NCBI GenBank assembly: GCA_963169045.1
Contig: CAUJDF010000093.1
Coordinates: forward strand, 62,001 to 126,000
Source: Myxococcota bacterium
Lineage (GTDB): Bacteria > Myxococcota_A > Bradymonadia > UBA7976 > UBA1532
Direction of reading: 5' to 3'
DNA length: 64,000 bases
Of the stretch, positions 18,020 to 26,616 are shown piece by piece (within the stretch, counting starts at the first letter, position 1; every line of letters begins with the position of its first letter). Made by a program: the position numbers and the translations under genes. The notes under the pieces are model-generated. The model was given only the letters and a program-made list of their open reading frames with translations. It ran no database searches and was not told where the DNA came from.

Positions 18020-19039
18020 TCAAAGCCAGCCGCGCCGCTGCTTGCGCCGCAGCTTCTCGATGCGGTGACGCTCGAGCTCCCGACGCAGGAGCGCCGGGTA
18101 GTCGGGCAGCTCGCTGGGCCGGGCCGGCGGCAGCGAGACGTTGCGCTCGTCGGCCTCGCGGGCGAACAGGTCGATCACGTCGCCGCGGATGCCGAGTCCG
18201 CGCGCCTGCTCTCCGAGCCGCCCCGCCGCCTCGTAGCTCATCGCGCCGCGCCGCAGGACGTCCTGGAAGCTGCGCAGCAGCATCGGCAGCGTGAACTGGT
18301 ACCGCTCGATCAGCACGGAGCCGAGCCGGCCGACGGCCTCGGCCTGGAGCCGCCCGTCCTCGTACAGCACGAGCGCCGCCTGGAAGTAGTTGTGCACCGG
18401 CACGAGCCGGGGGCCGTAGACGTCGAAGTGGACCGGCGGCGACTTGCGGTCGAGGTGGATGAGGATGCGGCGCACGGGGTCCTGCCGCGGCAGGGCCAGC
18501 AGGGTGTCCATCACCAGGGCGCGGCTGTCGGGGTAGACGCCGGCCACATCGAGCACCTGCGCGAGCACGTCGCGGCCCACGCGGCGCGCCAGCAGGTCGG
18601 CGTACAGCGAGTAGACGAACGCGTCGCGCTCGGCGTCGTCGCCGAAGAGCGTCTCTTCGGCCTCGACCGGCGCCTCGGCGCGGGCCTCGAGCAGGGCCGG
18701 CAGCTTGTAGCCCACCTGCTCGCGCAGCGCGCGGAACCGGCCCTTGAGCAGGTTGCCGAGGTTGTCCTTGAGGATGAAGCCGTCGAAGTGGATGCCGTCG
18801 AGGCGCAGCTTCTCGGCGAGCACGTTGCGCATCTGCCGCGGACTGCCGCTGACGAAGTAGATCAGCACGTGCCCCGCCGAGGCGACGCGCAGCTCCCGCA
18901 GCAGCTCGGCGCTGCCGGGCACGTTCGTCTTGTCGGCGGGCTTCTGGAAGGCCGTCCGCAGCAGCGCCCCGAACGAGTCGAAGTCGGTCTGCAGGTAGGT
19001 CTTGTCGAGGTCCCAGCGGTAGATGTGGGGCGCGGACAT
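18020..19039 (-). CDS. HAD phosphatase, App1/DUF2183-like (possible phosphatidate phosphatase)
   Basis: 339 residues. It has HAD motif I WDLDKTYLQTDF (two Asp in D-x-D-x-T), motif II FVSGSPRQM, a Lys in FILKDNLGNLL, and a late acidic motif LFGDDAERDAFVYSLYADLL. Spacing and the last motif resemble App1/DUF2183 proteins, which dephosphorylate phosphatidate in yeast. The C-terminal third is helical and Arg-rich, ending RIEKLRRKQRRGWL. The start is ATG 19039, four bases after the plsX stop, so it is almost certainly co-transcribed with plsX. The partner makes acyl-phosphate for phospholipid synthesis, and the pairing suggests a role in lipid head-group turnover. The family call is good; the lipid substrate is inferred. 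Confidence 0.75.
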   Translation of the reverse strand: MSAPHIYRWDLDKTYLQTDFDSFGALLRTAFQKPADKTNVPGSAELLRELRVASAGHVLIYFVSGSPRQMRNVLAEKLRLDGIHFDGFILKDNLGNLLKGRFRALREQVGYKLPALLEARAEAPVEAEETLFGDDAERDAFVYSLYADLLARRVGRDVLAQVLDVAGVYPDSRALVMDTLLALPRQDPVRRILIHLDRKSPPVHFDVYGPRLVPVHNYFQAALVLYEDGRLQAEAVGRLGSVLIERYQFTLPMLLRSFQDVLRRGAMSYEAAGRLGEQARGLGIRGDVIDLFAREADERNVSLPPARPSELPDYPALLRRELERHRIEKLRRKQRRGWL

Positions 19040-19043
19040 CGCT

Positions 19044-20075
19044 TCAGGCCGCTTCGGTCTTTCCGGCCAGCTGGGCCTCGATCTCGCGGCACAGCCCGCT
19101 GCCCGCAGCCTTGGCGGCGACCTTGATCGCGTTGGCGATCGCGCGCTCGTTGCTGCGGCCGTGGGCCTTGATGAACAGGTGGTCGAACCCGAGGATCGGC
19201 GCGCCGCCATACTGGCGCCAGTCGGTGAGCTGCTTCAGCTGCATCACGCCGCCGCGCATCATCCACAGACCGATGCGCCAGGCCAGCCGGCTGCGGTAGG
19301 CGTAGCGCGCGACGTTCAGCGCCGTCTCGCTGATGCCCTCGAGCGTCTTGAGCAGCACATTGCCCGTGTAGCCCTCGGTGACGATCACGTCGGCCACGCC
19401 CTTCGGCAGGTCGACGCCCTCGACGTTGCCGACGAAGTGCAGGCACGGGTCGGCTTGGAGGCGCCGGTGGGCCTCGACGACCTCGGCGGGGCCCTTGTAG
19501 GGCTCGGCGCCGTTGGAGAGCAGGGCGACGCGCGGCTTGGGGTTCTTCGAGATGCGGGCGGCGTAGGCGGCGCCCATGTGCGCGAAGCCGACGAGCGCGT
19601 CGGCGTCGGTGTGCTGGGTGGCGCCCACGTCGAGGACGAGGCTGAACGGGTCGTCCTTCTCGCCGCGGCGCTGCTCGGTCGGGAAGACGGCGGCGAGCGC
19701 GGTGCGCGGCACGCCCGGCAGCTTGCGGAAGTGGCGCGCGCAGGCGAGCACCGCGGCGCCGGTGTTGCCGGCGCTGACGAGCGCGTCGGCGGCGCCCTCG
19801 GCGACGAGGCGCGCGCCGACCAGCAGCGAGGCCTCGGGCTTGCCCTCGATCGCCTCGCGCGGCGACTCGTCCATGCCGATCACCTGCGGCGCGTGGTGGA
19901 TCGAGAGCTGCGCGGCGTCGTAGCGCGAGCGCTGCAGGACGGCCTCGATGCGCGCCCGGTCGCCGACCAGCAGCACCGCCGGGCCGTTCTTCTGCAGGGA
20001 GACGCTCGCGGCGGCGCGGACCGCCGTCTCGACCCCGCGATCGCCGCCCATCGCGTCCAGGGCAATCGTGACCAT
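19044..20075 (-). CDS. plsX: phosphate acyltransferase PlsX
   Basis: 343 residues, the usual length for PlsX. It opens with the family signature IALDAMGGDRG and has VSAGNTGAAV, LVLDVGA, MGAAYA, LLSNGAEPYKG and VTEGYTGNVLLKTLEG in order. The enzyme makes acyl-phosphate from acyl-ACP, the donor for PlsY in glycerophospholipid synthesis, as a peripheral membrane protein. The start is ATG 20075 with a GAAGG-like site. In many bacteria plsX sits with rpmF and fabH. Here it lies 10 bp behind a GH36-like lipoprotein gene and in front of the HAD phosphatase, an unusual neighbourhood. Confidence 0.97.
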   Translation of the reverse strand: MVTIALDAMGGDRGVETAVRAAASVSLQKNGPAVLLVGDRARIEAVLQRSRYDAAQLSIHHAPQVIGMDESPREAIEGKPEASLLVGARLVAEGAADALVSAGNTGAAVLACARHFRKLPGVPRTALAAVFPTEQRRGEKDDPFSLVLDVGATQHTDADALVGFAHMGAAYAARISKNPKPRVALLSNGAEPYKGPAEVVEAHRRLQADPCLHFVGNVEGVDLPKGVADVIVTEGYTGNVLLKTLEGISETALNVARYAYRSRLAWRIGLWMMRGGVMQLKQLTDWRQYGGAPILGFDHLFIKAHGRSNERAIANAIKVAAKAAGSGLCREIEAQLAGKTEAA

Positions 20076-20085
20076 GGGCCCCCTT

Positions 20086-22131
20086 CTACTCCAACGCGCG
20101 GAGCAGAACCACCACGTCCCGCGGGGGCACGTCGACGGGCGCGCCGTCCCCGTGGCGGCCGTCGTCGAAGAGCGACGTCGCCGGCCCGAAGTCCCCCGTC
20201 TCGAAGCGGATCGGCGCGTCGGTCCAGTTGAAGAGCGCGAGGGCGCGCTCGCCGGCGCGCCAGCGCGCGGGCGGGTGCTCGACGGCGTCGAACAGGTCGA
20301 GCGGACGCGCCGGCACGCCGATGGGCGCCCGGATGGGCGCGAGGGCGAGGGCGGCGCGCGCCGGGTCGAGCGCGAGGGCGCTGTCGCCGAGCAGGTAGGG
20401 GCCGCCGGCGAGCGCCGCCAGCGCGGCGGCCTGCCGGGCCTCGCCGGCGGCCCGCGGGGGGCCGACGAGGACGGGGCCCGCGTCCAGGGCGCCCAAGACG
20501 CCGGCGTGGTGCCAGCGCGCCGCCAGGGCCCTTGCGCGGGCCCGCAGCGCCACGGTCGAGGGGCGCGCGGCGGCCATCTCGGGCGAGAGGTCGCGCAGCG
20601 CCCTGGCGCAAGCCGCGTCGCGCGGTCCGGAGGCGGCGCGCTCGCGGGCGGCGCAGTCGCTGCCCAGGTCCGACAGCTCGGCGGGGCCGACGACCGTCAC
20701 GTCGGCGGTGCCGGCCAGCGCCCAGTCGCCGGGGGCGCACAGCCGGGCGTCGCCCGCGCCGTCGCGCAGGGTGGCCACTGCCTCGCGGAGCGCCGGGCCG
20801 CCGGCGCCCGCCGCCGAGCCGAGACCCTCGAGCAGGAAGAGCACGGCGCCCTCCGCCCGCAGCGCGGCGGCGACCCGTCCGAGGTGCTCGCGGGCGTCGG
20901 GGCGCGACGGATCGAGGACGCCGCACGCCGCGCCGTCCGGCGCGCACGGCGCCTCGCCCCCGTCGGCGGCGCGCAGGAGCCACTCCGGGCGCTCCGCGTG
21001 CAGCGCCGCTTCGTCGGCGACGAGCGTCGCGGGCCAGGCGAGCCCGAGCCGGGCGCCCTCGAGGGCCGTCGCGCGCAGGCCCTCGGGGAAGCCTTCGCCG
21101 GCGGCCCAGTCACCGAGCGCGCGATACCAGAGGCCGTCGGCGACGAGCCACGCCGGCGGGTCGACCCCATGCGCCTCGGCCAGGCGGCGGAGCGCGCCCG
21201 CCTCGGCGGCGAGGACCCCGGCATTGACGAGCGCGCCGTAGGCGGCGCCGGACCGCCAGCCCCAAGCCGGCCGGATGACCGGGGCCACACCGGCGCGCGC
21301 GGCGACGTCGGCGGCGTGCGCGGCCATGAGGTCGAGGGCGTCCGGGCCGACGCGCAGCGCCGCCGTCGGGGCGCGCAGGCGTGTGCCCGGCGCGAGCGTC
21401 GCGGTGGGCTCGGCGCGTGAGATCGTGAGTCCTTCCGCGGAGATGGCGATCGAAAGGTCCCCCTCCGCCGGCACGAGCGCGCCGGCGAGACGCGCGCCCT
21501 CGGGGCACTGGACGGCCTGCTCCGTGCGGCGCGCCACTGGCGGCGGGACGACGGGCCCGTCGCCGGCCGGCAGCGCGCGACACGCGGCGGGATCGACGCC
21601 GAGGAAGGCCGCGCCCGGCCCCTCGAGGGTGACGACGTCCACGCCCTCCACGCGCAGTGGAGGCGTGTCGTCGGCGGACTCGAGCCAGACGTCGACATAG
21701 AGCGCGGCGTCGACCGTGAGCCAGAGCACGAGGTCGGGCACGCCCGCGAGCCCCGAAAAGCGCGCCTGGACGCGCCGCTCGTCGAGCACGCGCCAGGCCA
21801 CCTCCGGCCAGTCCCGCGCGGTGAGGCGGCGGCCCTCGACGACGGCGGCGGCGGTGGCGCCGAGCAGAAAGGGCGCCGCGTCGGCGGCGGCGACGGCATA
21901 GCGGACGCCGTCGCCGCAGCGCAGGAGGCGCATCGACCCGGTGTCGAGGAGCGTGTCGTCGCAGTCGGGGACCGGCGGGAGCGCGCCGTCGGCGGGCGGA
22001 CCGTCGGCGGATGTGGCGGCGTCCGCCGGCGACGGGGCGGCGTCCGCCGGCGACGGGACGGCGCCTTCGCCGTCGCACGCGCCCAGCGCGACCGCTCCCC
22101 AGAGTCCCAGGACTCGCCCCGCCGCGCGCAT
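20086..22131 (-). CDS. GH36/melibiase-like lipoprotein, catalytic residues apparently altered
   Basis: 681 residues. The lipobox is VALGAC (Cys 19), with a short Ser-Pro-Ala-Asp linker and an N-terminal beta-sandwich region. A region then resembles the alpha-galactosidase barrel: RPAWGWRSG, LVADGLWYRALGDWAAGEGFPEGLR, LGLAWPATLVADEAALHAERPEWLLR. In GH36 the nucleophile lies on a strand reading L-K-x-D; here the equivalent strand is VLFLLEGLGS, and the Arg-x-Ser-x-Asp acid region reads LVGPPRAAGE. The enzyme may therefore be inactive, or the family may differ. The start is ATG 22131; the long open frame continuing upstream to 23892 is the antisense of the transglutaminase gene. It is followed by plsX after 10 bp. 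Confidence 0.65.
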   Translation of the reverse strand: MRAAGRVLGLWGAVALGACDGEGAVPSPADAAPSPADAATSADGPPADGALPPVPDCDDTLLDTGSMRLLRCGDGVRYAVAAADAAPFLLGATAAAVVEGRRLTARDWPEVAWRVLDERRVQARFSGLAGVPDLVLWLTVDAALYVDVWLESADDTPPLRVEGVDVVTLEGPGAAFLGVDPAACRALPAGDGPVVPPPVARRTEQAVQCPEGARLAGALVPAEGDLSIAISAEGLTISRAEPTATLAPGTRLRAPTAALRVGPDALDLMAAHAADVAARAGVAPVIRPAWGWRSGAAYGALVNAGVLAAEAGALRRLAEAHGVDPPAWLVADGLWYRALGDWAAGEGFPEGLRATALEGARLGLAWPATLVADEAALHAERPEWLLRAADGGEAPCAPDGAACGVLDPSRPDAREHLGRVAAALRAEGAVLFLLEGLGSAAGAGGPALREAVATLRDGAGDARLCAPGDWALAGTADVTVVGPAELSDLGSDCAARERAASGPRDAACARALRDLSPEMAAARPSTVALRARARALAARWHHAGVLGALDAGPVLVGPPRAAGEARQAAALAALAGGPYLLGDSALALDPARAALALAPIRAPIGVPARPLDLFDAVEHPPARWRAGERALALFNWTDAPIRFETGDFGPATSLFDDGRHGDGAPVDVPPRDVVVLLRALE
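22016..22057 (-). repeat. 21-bp direct repeat, two units, in the GH36-like lipoprotein linker
   Basis: Two identical adjacent 21-base units (22016-22036 and 22037-22057) encode a repeated seven-residue Ser-Pro-Ala-Asp-Ala-Ala-Pro segment next to the lipidated Cys. It is the same kind of linker growth as seen in the other lipoproteins. Confidence 0.8.
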
Positions 22132-22203
22132 CGTCGCGCAGTCTAACAGCGTCGGCGGGCGCGCCCGAAGCCGAACTGCGGCGCGACGAGGTAGGATGCG
22201 CGC

Positions 22204-23925
22204 ATGCGTCGTCTCGCCCTCGCGCTGCCGGTCCTGGCCGTCGTCGCGCCGCTCGCGCTCCGCGCCGGCGGCGGGCCGCGCCTGCGCCACGAGTACGTGC
22301 CGCCCTCTTTCTTCGCCGCCTATCCCGTCGGCGGCGACGAGGCGCCGGTGCTCGAGCCGGGCGAGCCGCTGCCGGCGGCCCTGCGGCAGGACGGCGTCCG
22401 CCTGCCGGCCCCAGGCGATCAGGCGCCCGACGCCCCGACGTTCCGGCCTGACGACCAGCCCGTCCCACCGCCGCCAGGCGACATCATCCGCCCATCGGCC
22501 GCCTCGCCGGATCGCCAGACGGGCGCCGACGCGCGCCTCACCTACAACGCCGTCTTCAACCCCGAGGTGGCGCCGCTCCGGCGCAACGTCGCCTTCGATC
22601 TCGTGGGCGCCGACTACCGCATGAGCATCGCGCCCGGACCGCTCGCCCTGGTGCCGCTGTCGCCGCGGCGGGCGGCGCCGGACCGCGAGATGTTCTGGGG
22701 CGACGTGACGATCGACACCGCGCCGGGCCGGCCGTCGCCGATCCCCTCGGTGGCGCCGGACATGGGCGTCGTCGCCGTACGGACGGAGCCCGCGGGCGTG
22801 GCGGTGACGTTCCTCAAGGACGGCGCCGACAACTATTACGTCCGCAGCGAGCACCAGGGGACGCTGCGGGTCGTGTTCCTGGCCGACGCGCACCGCGCCT
22901 ACTTCTCGGCGCCGGTGCCCGACAACGTGCCGCTCGGCGCGGGCGCGGGCGATCCGGCGACGGCGCTGCCGCCGGGCGCGCGGGCCGCCGCGGCGCGCGT
23001 GCTGCCGCGGCTCGGCCTCGAGCCATCGATGGCCTTCGCCGCGGGCCTCGACCGGCTCGTCGAGTATTTCCGTTCGTTTCGCGCCGGGCCCCCGCCGGAG
23101 GCCGGCGGCGACATCTTCGAGGATCTGGCGCTCGGGCAGGTGGGCGTCTGCCGGCACCGCGCATTCGCGTTCCTGGTGGCGGCGCGGGCGCTCGGCGTGC
23201 CGACCCGCTACGTCCAGAACGAAGCGCACGCGTTCGTCGAGGTGCGCGCCCCCGACGGGCGCTGGCGGCGCGTGGATCTCGGCGGCGAGGCGCCGAGCCT
23301 GGACGTGAAGGGCGCCGACCGCGTGCGCCTGCACACGCCGCCGCCGGACCCGTTCCCCAAGCCGCAGAGCTACCTCGAGAGCTACAGCGCCGCGGTCGCC
23401 GGCGCGGGTGGTCCGCCACGCCCGGCGGCGGGCGACGAGGTCGCGGCGGGGGGCGGACCGTCGTCCGCCGGGTCGGGGAAGGGGCCGCGCGTGCCGCTGC
23501 CCGTGGACGGCGCGGACGGCGGCCTGCCGGGCGCGCCGGAGGCCCCGCCGGGGCCCACCTCGGGTGGACCGGGCGCCGGGGGCGCGGCGGCGCCCGCCTC
23601 GGCGCTGCGCGCCGTCACCGTCGTGCTCGAGGCGGGGGACGGCGACCACGAGGCCTTCCGGGGCGAGGCGTTGCCCTTCGACGTCGCCGGCCGGGTCACG
23701 GCCGCCGACGAGGACGAGCCCGCCGCCGGCGTGCCCGTACAGCTCTACCTCTTGCCGTTGGCGGGCGGCCGACCCGTCGGCGTCGGCGTGGAGTTGGCCA
23801 CCGACGCGTCCGGCCGGTTCCGCGGTACGGTCACGCTGCCGCCCTCCGTCCCCCTCGGACGCTATCGCGTGGTCGCCGCCACCGGCGCCCACGGCGGCTG
23901 GGCGCCGGGCCGCTCCGGCCCGTAG
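22204..23925 (+). CDS. exported transglutaminase-like domain protein
   Basis: 573 residues with an N-terminal signal or anchor (MRRLALALPVLAVVAPLAL). A transglutaminase-like core carries the Cys in VGVCRHRAFAFLVAARALGVPTRYV (~C313), the His in NEAHAFVEV (~H340) and the Asp in WRRVDLGG (~357), the expected Cys-His-Asp order of papain-like transglutaminase folds. A Gly/Pro/Ala linker follows (~395-465), and then a C-terminal beta domain that looks Ig-like (FDVAGRVTAADEDEPAAGVPVQLYL). In bacteria such cores are often proteases or amidases of the envelope rather than crosslinking enzymes. The start is ATG 22204; no ribosome site is visible and a -10-like TAGGAT ends six bases before the ATG, so the mRNA may be leaderless. 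It converges with the dockerin-bearing peptidase gene (three bases between the stops). Confidence 0.8.
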   Translation: MRRLALALPVLAVVAPLALRAGGGPRLRHEYVPPSFFAAYPVGGDEAPVLEPGEPLPAALRQDGVRLPAPGDQAPDAPTFRPDDQPVPPPPGDIIRPSAASPDRQTGADARLTYNAVFNPEVAPLRRNVAFDLVGADYRMSIAPGPLALVPLSPRRAAPDREMFWGDVTIDTAPGRPSPIPSVAPDMGVVAVRTEPAGVAVTFLKDGADNYYVRSEHQGTLRVVFLADAHRAYFSAPVPDNVPLGAGAGDPATALPPGARAAAARVLPRLGLEPSMAFAAGLDRLVEYFRSFRAGPPPEAGGDIFEDLALGQVGVCRHRAFAFLVAARALGVPTRYVQNEAHAFVEVRAPDGRWRRVDLGGEAPSLDVKGADRVRLHTPPPDPFPKPQSYLESYSAAVAGAGGPPRPAAGDEVAAGGGPSSAGSGKGPRVPLPVDGADGGLPGAPEAPPGPTSGGPGAGGAAAPASALRAVTVVLEAGDGDHEAFRGEALPFDVAGRVTAADEDEPAAGVPVQLYLLPLAGGRPVGVGVELATDASGRFRGTVTLPPSVPLGRYRVVAATGAHGGWAPGRSGP

Positions 23926-23928
23926 CCG

Positions 23929-25764
23929 TCACCACCCCGCGCCGAATTGCTCGCGCACGGCGCGCGCGTCGAACGCGTCCACCGCGCCGTCGCGGTTGAC
24001 GTCCACGCGGTCGTCCCAGGCCGGATCCGGCGCCTCGCGGCCCTGCGCGAAGTGCACGTCGAGCAGGTCCATGCCGTCGACGACGCCCGAGAGGTCCACG
24101 TCGCCGGCGGGATCGGGACGCACGCGGCGGAACATCGTCAGGTCGGGGTCGACCTCGATCCACTGCACGGGCCCGGCGCGCAGGCGGTAGTCGGGCCCGT
24201 CCTCGAGCGCCACCGACACGGTGTCGACGGCGCCGTCGGCGAGGTGGAGCCGCAGCGGGAGCGGACCGGCGAAGGCGCCGGCGCCCTCGATCCGCAAGGC
24301 GATCGCGTCGCTCGCGCCACGCGCCGGCGCGGCCGAGAGGCGGAGCTCGGGGTGGCCCTCGCCGAAGACCCACTGGTCGAAGAACGGCCGGAGGGACGCG
24401 CCGGTGGCCGACTGCCAGAAGTCGACCAGCTCCGGTGTGGTCGCGATCTGCCCGGCGAACGCCTCCACGTAAGCGGCCATCACCGCGTCGAAGACGTCGC
24501 CGCCCAGGCGCCGTCGCAGCTGCTCGAGGACGGCGCTGCCCTTCTGGTAGGCGATCTCGAAGCGGTACGGCCCGTCGAACGCGTCGGTGCTCCACAGCGG
24601 TGCGTCGCCGACGGCGGGGACGCGCTGCAGGTAGGCCCAGTAGTTGGTGCGGAAGTGCGCGTCCGTTCCGGTGAGGCGCTCCGAGTAGCGCGTGGCGGCG
24701 AACTCGGCGAACCCCTCGGAGAGCCACAGGTCGCGCGTGTCGGCGATGGCCACCAGGTTGGCGAACCACTGGTGACCGATCTCGTGGGAGGCGACACGGC
24801 GCACGATGTCGTAGCGCGCCTCCTCGGGCGACGTCGCCCACTCGCGCTCGCGCAGGAAGATGTTGGCCTGGGGCCCGATGCCGACGCCCGCCGCGTCGTC
24901 GATCGGCGTCACGGCGAGGCGGCCGAACGGGTACGGGCCGAACATCGTCTCGAACGCGCGCATCGCGTCGGCGGCGAGCGCGCCCATCGGCGCGCCGTTC
25001 CCGGCCGCGGTCGAGGGCACGAGGAGCTCGATCGGCGCCGGCCCGTCGTCGACGCGGTGCGCGACGTACGGGCCCTGCGCCAGCGCGACGAGGGTCGTGC
25101 GCTGCTCCGTGGCGAAGCGGACGACGCGGCGGTCGCCTTCGGCGCGTTCCGACACGCGCAGCCCGATGCCCGAGGGGGCCTCGCCGCCCGGCGCCGAGAT
25201 CGTCAGGTCGACCGTGAACCGGTCGCCGAGGGGGAACTCGCCGCTCATCGGGTACCAGCCGTACTCGACGACGTGACGGAGGGCGGCGCCGGTCACGCAC
25301 GCCGAGGCGTCGGCGCAGCTCGGCGAGAACGGCGCCTCGATCGTGAAGCGGACCACCTCGCCGGCGTCCACCCGCCGCGCCAGGCCGACGAGCAGCTCGC
25401 CGCTGCCCGGATCCCGCCGGAACTCCAGGAGGTCGCCCTCCGGCGAGCGCACGGCCTCGGGCTCGAAGAAGGCCGCGAGCAGGACGAGCGCGCCCTCGAG
25501 CGGCCGTGACGCGATCAGCGACACCTCGAAGCGCGCCTCGGTCGGCAGCTCGCCGGGCCCGCCGCCGTCGAGCTCGATGGCGACGGACTGCAGGTCGTAG
25601 TCGCCCGTCTCGTCGGCCTTCCGGCGCGCGCCCTCCACGGGGGCGGGGAGGGGCCAGCGGTGGTCGAGGAGGCGCGCCCGCTCCGCCTCGGTCGCGCGCA
25701 CCGCGTCGTCGGCGCGGGCCGGCGTCGGGAGCAGCGCCAGCGCGGCGAGCGTCCACGCCCTCAC
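23929..25764 (-). CDS. M1-type metallopeptidase with C-terminal type I dockerin
   Basis: 611 residues with a signal peptide (RAWTLAALALLPTPARA). The gluzincin core shows HEIGHQW, then 18 residues, then the Glu of LSEGFAEF, the HExxHx18E zinc site of family M1. Tyr in IAYQKGSAVLEQL fits the transition-state Tyr. The exopeptidase motif GxMEN is not seen; the corresponding strand reads AAGVGIGPQANIF. The last ~60 residues are a dockerin-like pair of calcium loops: AGDVDLSGVVDGMDLLDV and RVDVNRDGAVDAFDARAV. The start is GTG 25764, overlapping the stop of the cohesin-like gene as GTGA, and it directly precedes the signal peptide; the open frame upstream of it is antisense-like. Secreted, it should dock onto a cohesin; the neighbour encodes a candidate. 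Confidence 0.85.
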   Translation of the reverse strand: MRAWTLAALALLPTPARADDAVRATEAERARLLDHRWPLPAPVEGARRKADETGDYDLQSVAIELDGGGPGELPTEARFEVSLIASRPLEGALVLLAAFFEPEAVRSPEGDLLEFRRDPGSGELLVGLARRVDAGEVVRFTIEAPFSPSCADASACVTGAALRHVVEYGWYPMSGEFPLGDRFTVDLTISAPGGEAPSGIGLRVSERAEGDRRVVRFATEQRTTLVALAQGPYVAHRVDDGPAPIELLVPSTAAGNGAPMGALAADAMRAFETMFGPYPFGRLAVTPIDDAAGVGIGPQANIFLREREWATSPEEARYDIVRRVASHEIGHQWFANLVAIADTRDLWLSEGFAEFAATRYSERLTGTDAHFRTNYWAYLQRVPAVGDAPLWSTDAFDGPYRFEIAYQKGSAVLEQLRRRLGGDVFDAVMAAYVEAFAGQIATTPELVDFWQSATGASLRPFFDQWVFGEGHPELRLSAAPARGASDAIALRIEGAGAFAGPLPLRLHLADGAVDTVSVALEDGPDYRLRAGPVQWIEVDPDLTMFRRVRPDPAGDVDLSGVVDGMDLLDVHFAQGREAPDPAWDDRVDVNRDGAVDAFDARAVREQFGAGW

Positions 25765-26603
25765 GGCGCGCTCCGGACGCGGACGCTGCCGCCCGACCAC
25801 TCGAGCCCCGGCAGCGGGCGGTTGTCGCGATTGCGCAAGGTGCGGTTCCGCAAGGGGAATTCGATGCGGCCCTCGCCCCGTCCCACGAGGCGGAAGCGCA
25901 GCGTGCACAGCGGATCGACGACCTCGCCGTCGAGGAGGCGGCCGACGGCGAGGCGGCCGGCGCCGATCTCCATCGCGAGGAAGCGATCGTCGACGGCGGG
26001 CTCGGCGCCGATGAAGCGCAGGACATTGCCGTCGTAGGCAAGGTGGAAGGCGGCGCCGCCGAGGGGCGGGAGGTCGCGCGGCAGGCGCACCTCGAGCCGG
26101 AGCTCGCCGGGGGCGGCCGGCGCGGGGATGAGCGCTGCGCCCGCGCCGACCGGGTCGGGCGTGAACTCGGCGACCAGGCGCGGGCCGGCATCGGGCGGGC
26201 CGCCGTCGAGGGGGCCGCCGTCCGGGAGCGGGACGCCGCCGTCGGGGAAGCGGTGCGGGCGGTCGGGACGGGGCGCGCCGCCGATGACCTCGAGGGCGGC
26301 CGGCGGCGTCGGGCGGCCCCGCAGCGTGACGACGACGACCTGCACGCCACGGGGCGTGTCCTCGGGGAGGCGGATGCGGATACGGTCCGACGTCCACCCG
26401 ACGGCGGGCGCCGGCAGGCCGCCGACGGACACCGCGCCGTCGCCTCCCCGGTGGTCGCCGAAGCCGCGACCCTCGACGTCGACGAGGTCGCCGGGCGCCG
26501 CGCGTTCGGGCACGAGGCGGAGGATGCGCGCTCCGCCGTCGTCGCCGCCGTGACAGGCGACGGCCAGCAGGGCGGCGATCGAGAGGAGGGTGGGGGCCCG
26601 CAT
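25761..26603 (-). CDS. lipoprotein with TIG domain and cohesin-like domain
   Basis: 280 residues. The lipobox is LLAVAC (Cys 17). Residues ~25-110 form an IPT/TIG Ig-like domain (ILRLVPERAAPGDLVDVEGRGFG). A Pro-Asp-Gly linker follows, and residues ~150-278 read as a cohesin-type beta-sandwich: LRLEVRLPRDLPPLGGAAFHLAYDGNVLRFIGAEP, an alternating middle, LCTLRFRLVGRGEGRIEF and a final GGSVRV strand. The AxFxLxYDxxVLxF pattern is the hallmark of the cohesin family. The start is ATG 26603. The gene lies 13 bp after the DUF4091 gene and overlaps the dockerin peptidase gene by four bases. It should display a docking site on the outer membrane. That the adjacent dockerin binds this cohesin is inference. 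Confidence 0.75.
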   Translation of the reverse strand: MRAPTLLSIAALLAVACHGGDDGGARILRLVPERAAPGDLVDVEGRGFGDHRGGDGAVSVGGLPAPAVGWTSDRIRIRLPEDTPRGVQVVVVTLRGRPTPPAALEVIGGAPRPDRPHRFPDGGVPLPDGGPLDGGPPDAGPRLVAEFTPDPVGAGAALIPAPAAPGELRLEVRLPRDLPPLGGAAFHLAYDGNVLRFIGAEPAVDDRFLAMEIGAGRLAVGRLLDGEVVDPLCTLRFRLVGRGEGRIEFPLRNRTLRNRDNRPLPGLEWSGGSVRVRSAP

Positions 26604-26616
26604 GCGCGAGGCGAGT

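Noticed and set aside
25765-26397. N-terminal extension of the M1 peptidase frame
   Set aside because: This part of the open frame is antisense-like, Arg/Pro-rich, and overlaps the cohesin-like gene; the GTG at 25764 gives a proper signal peptide.
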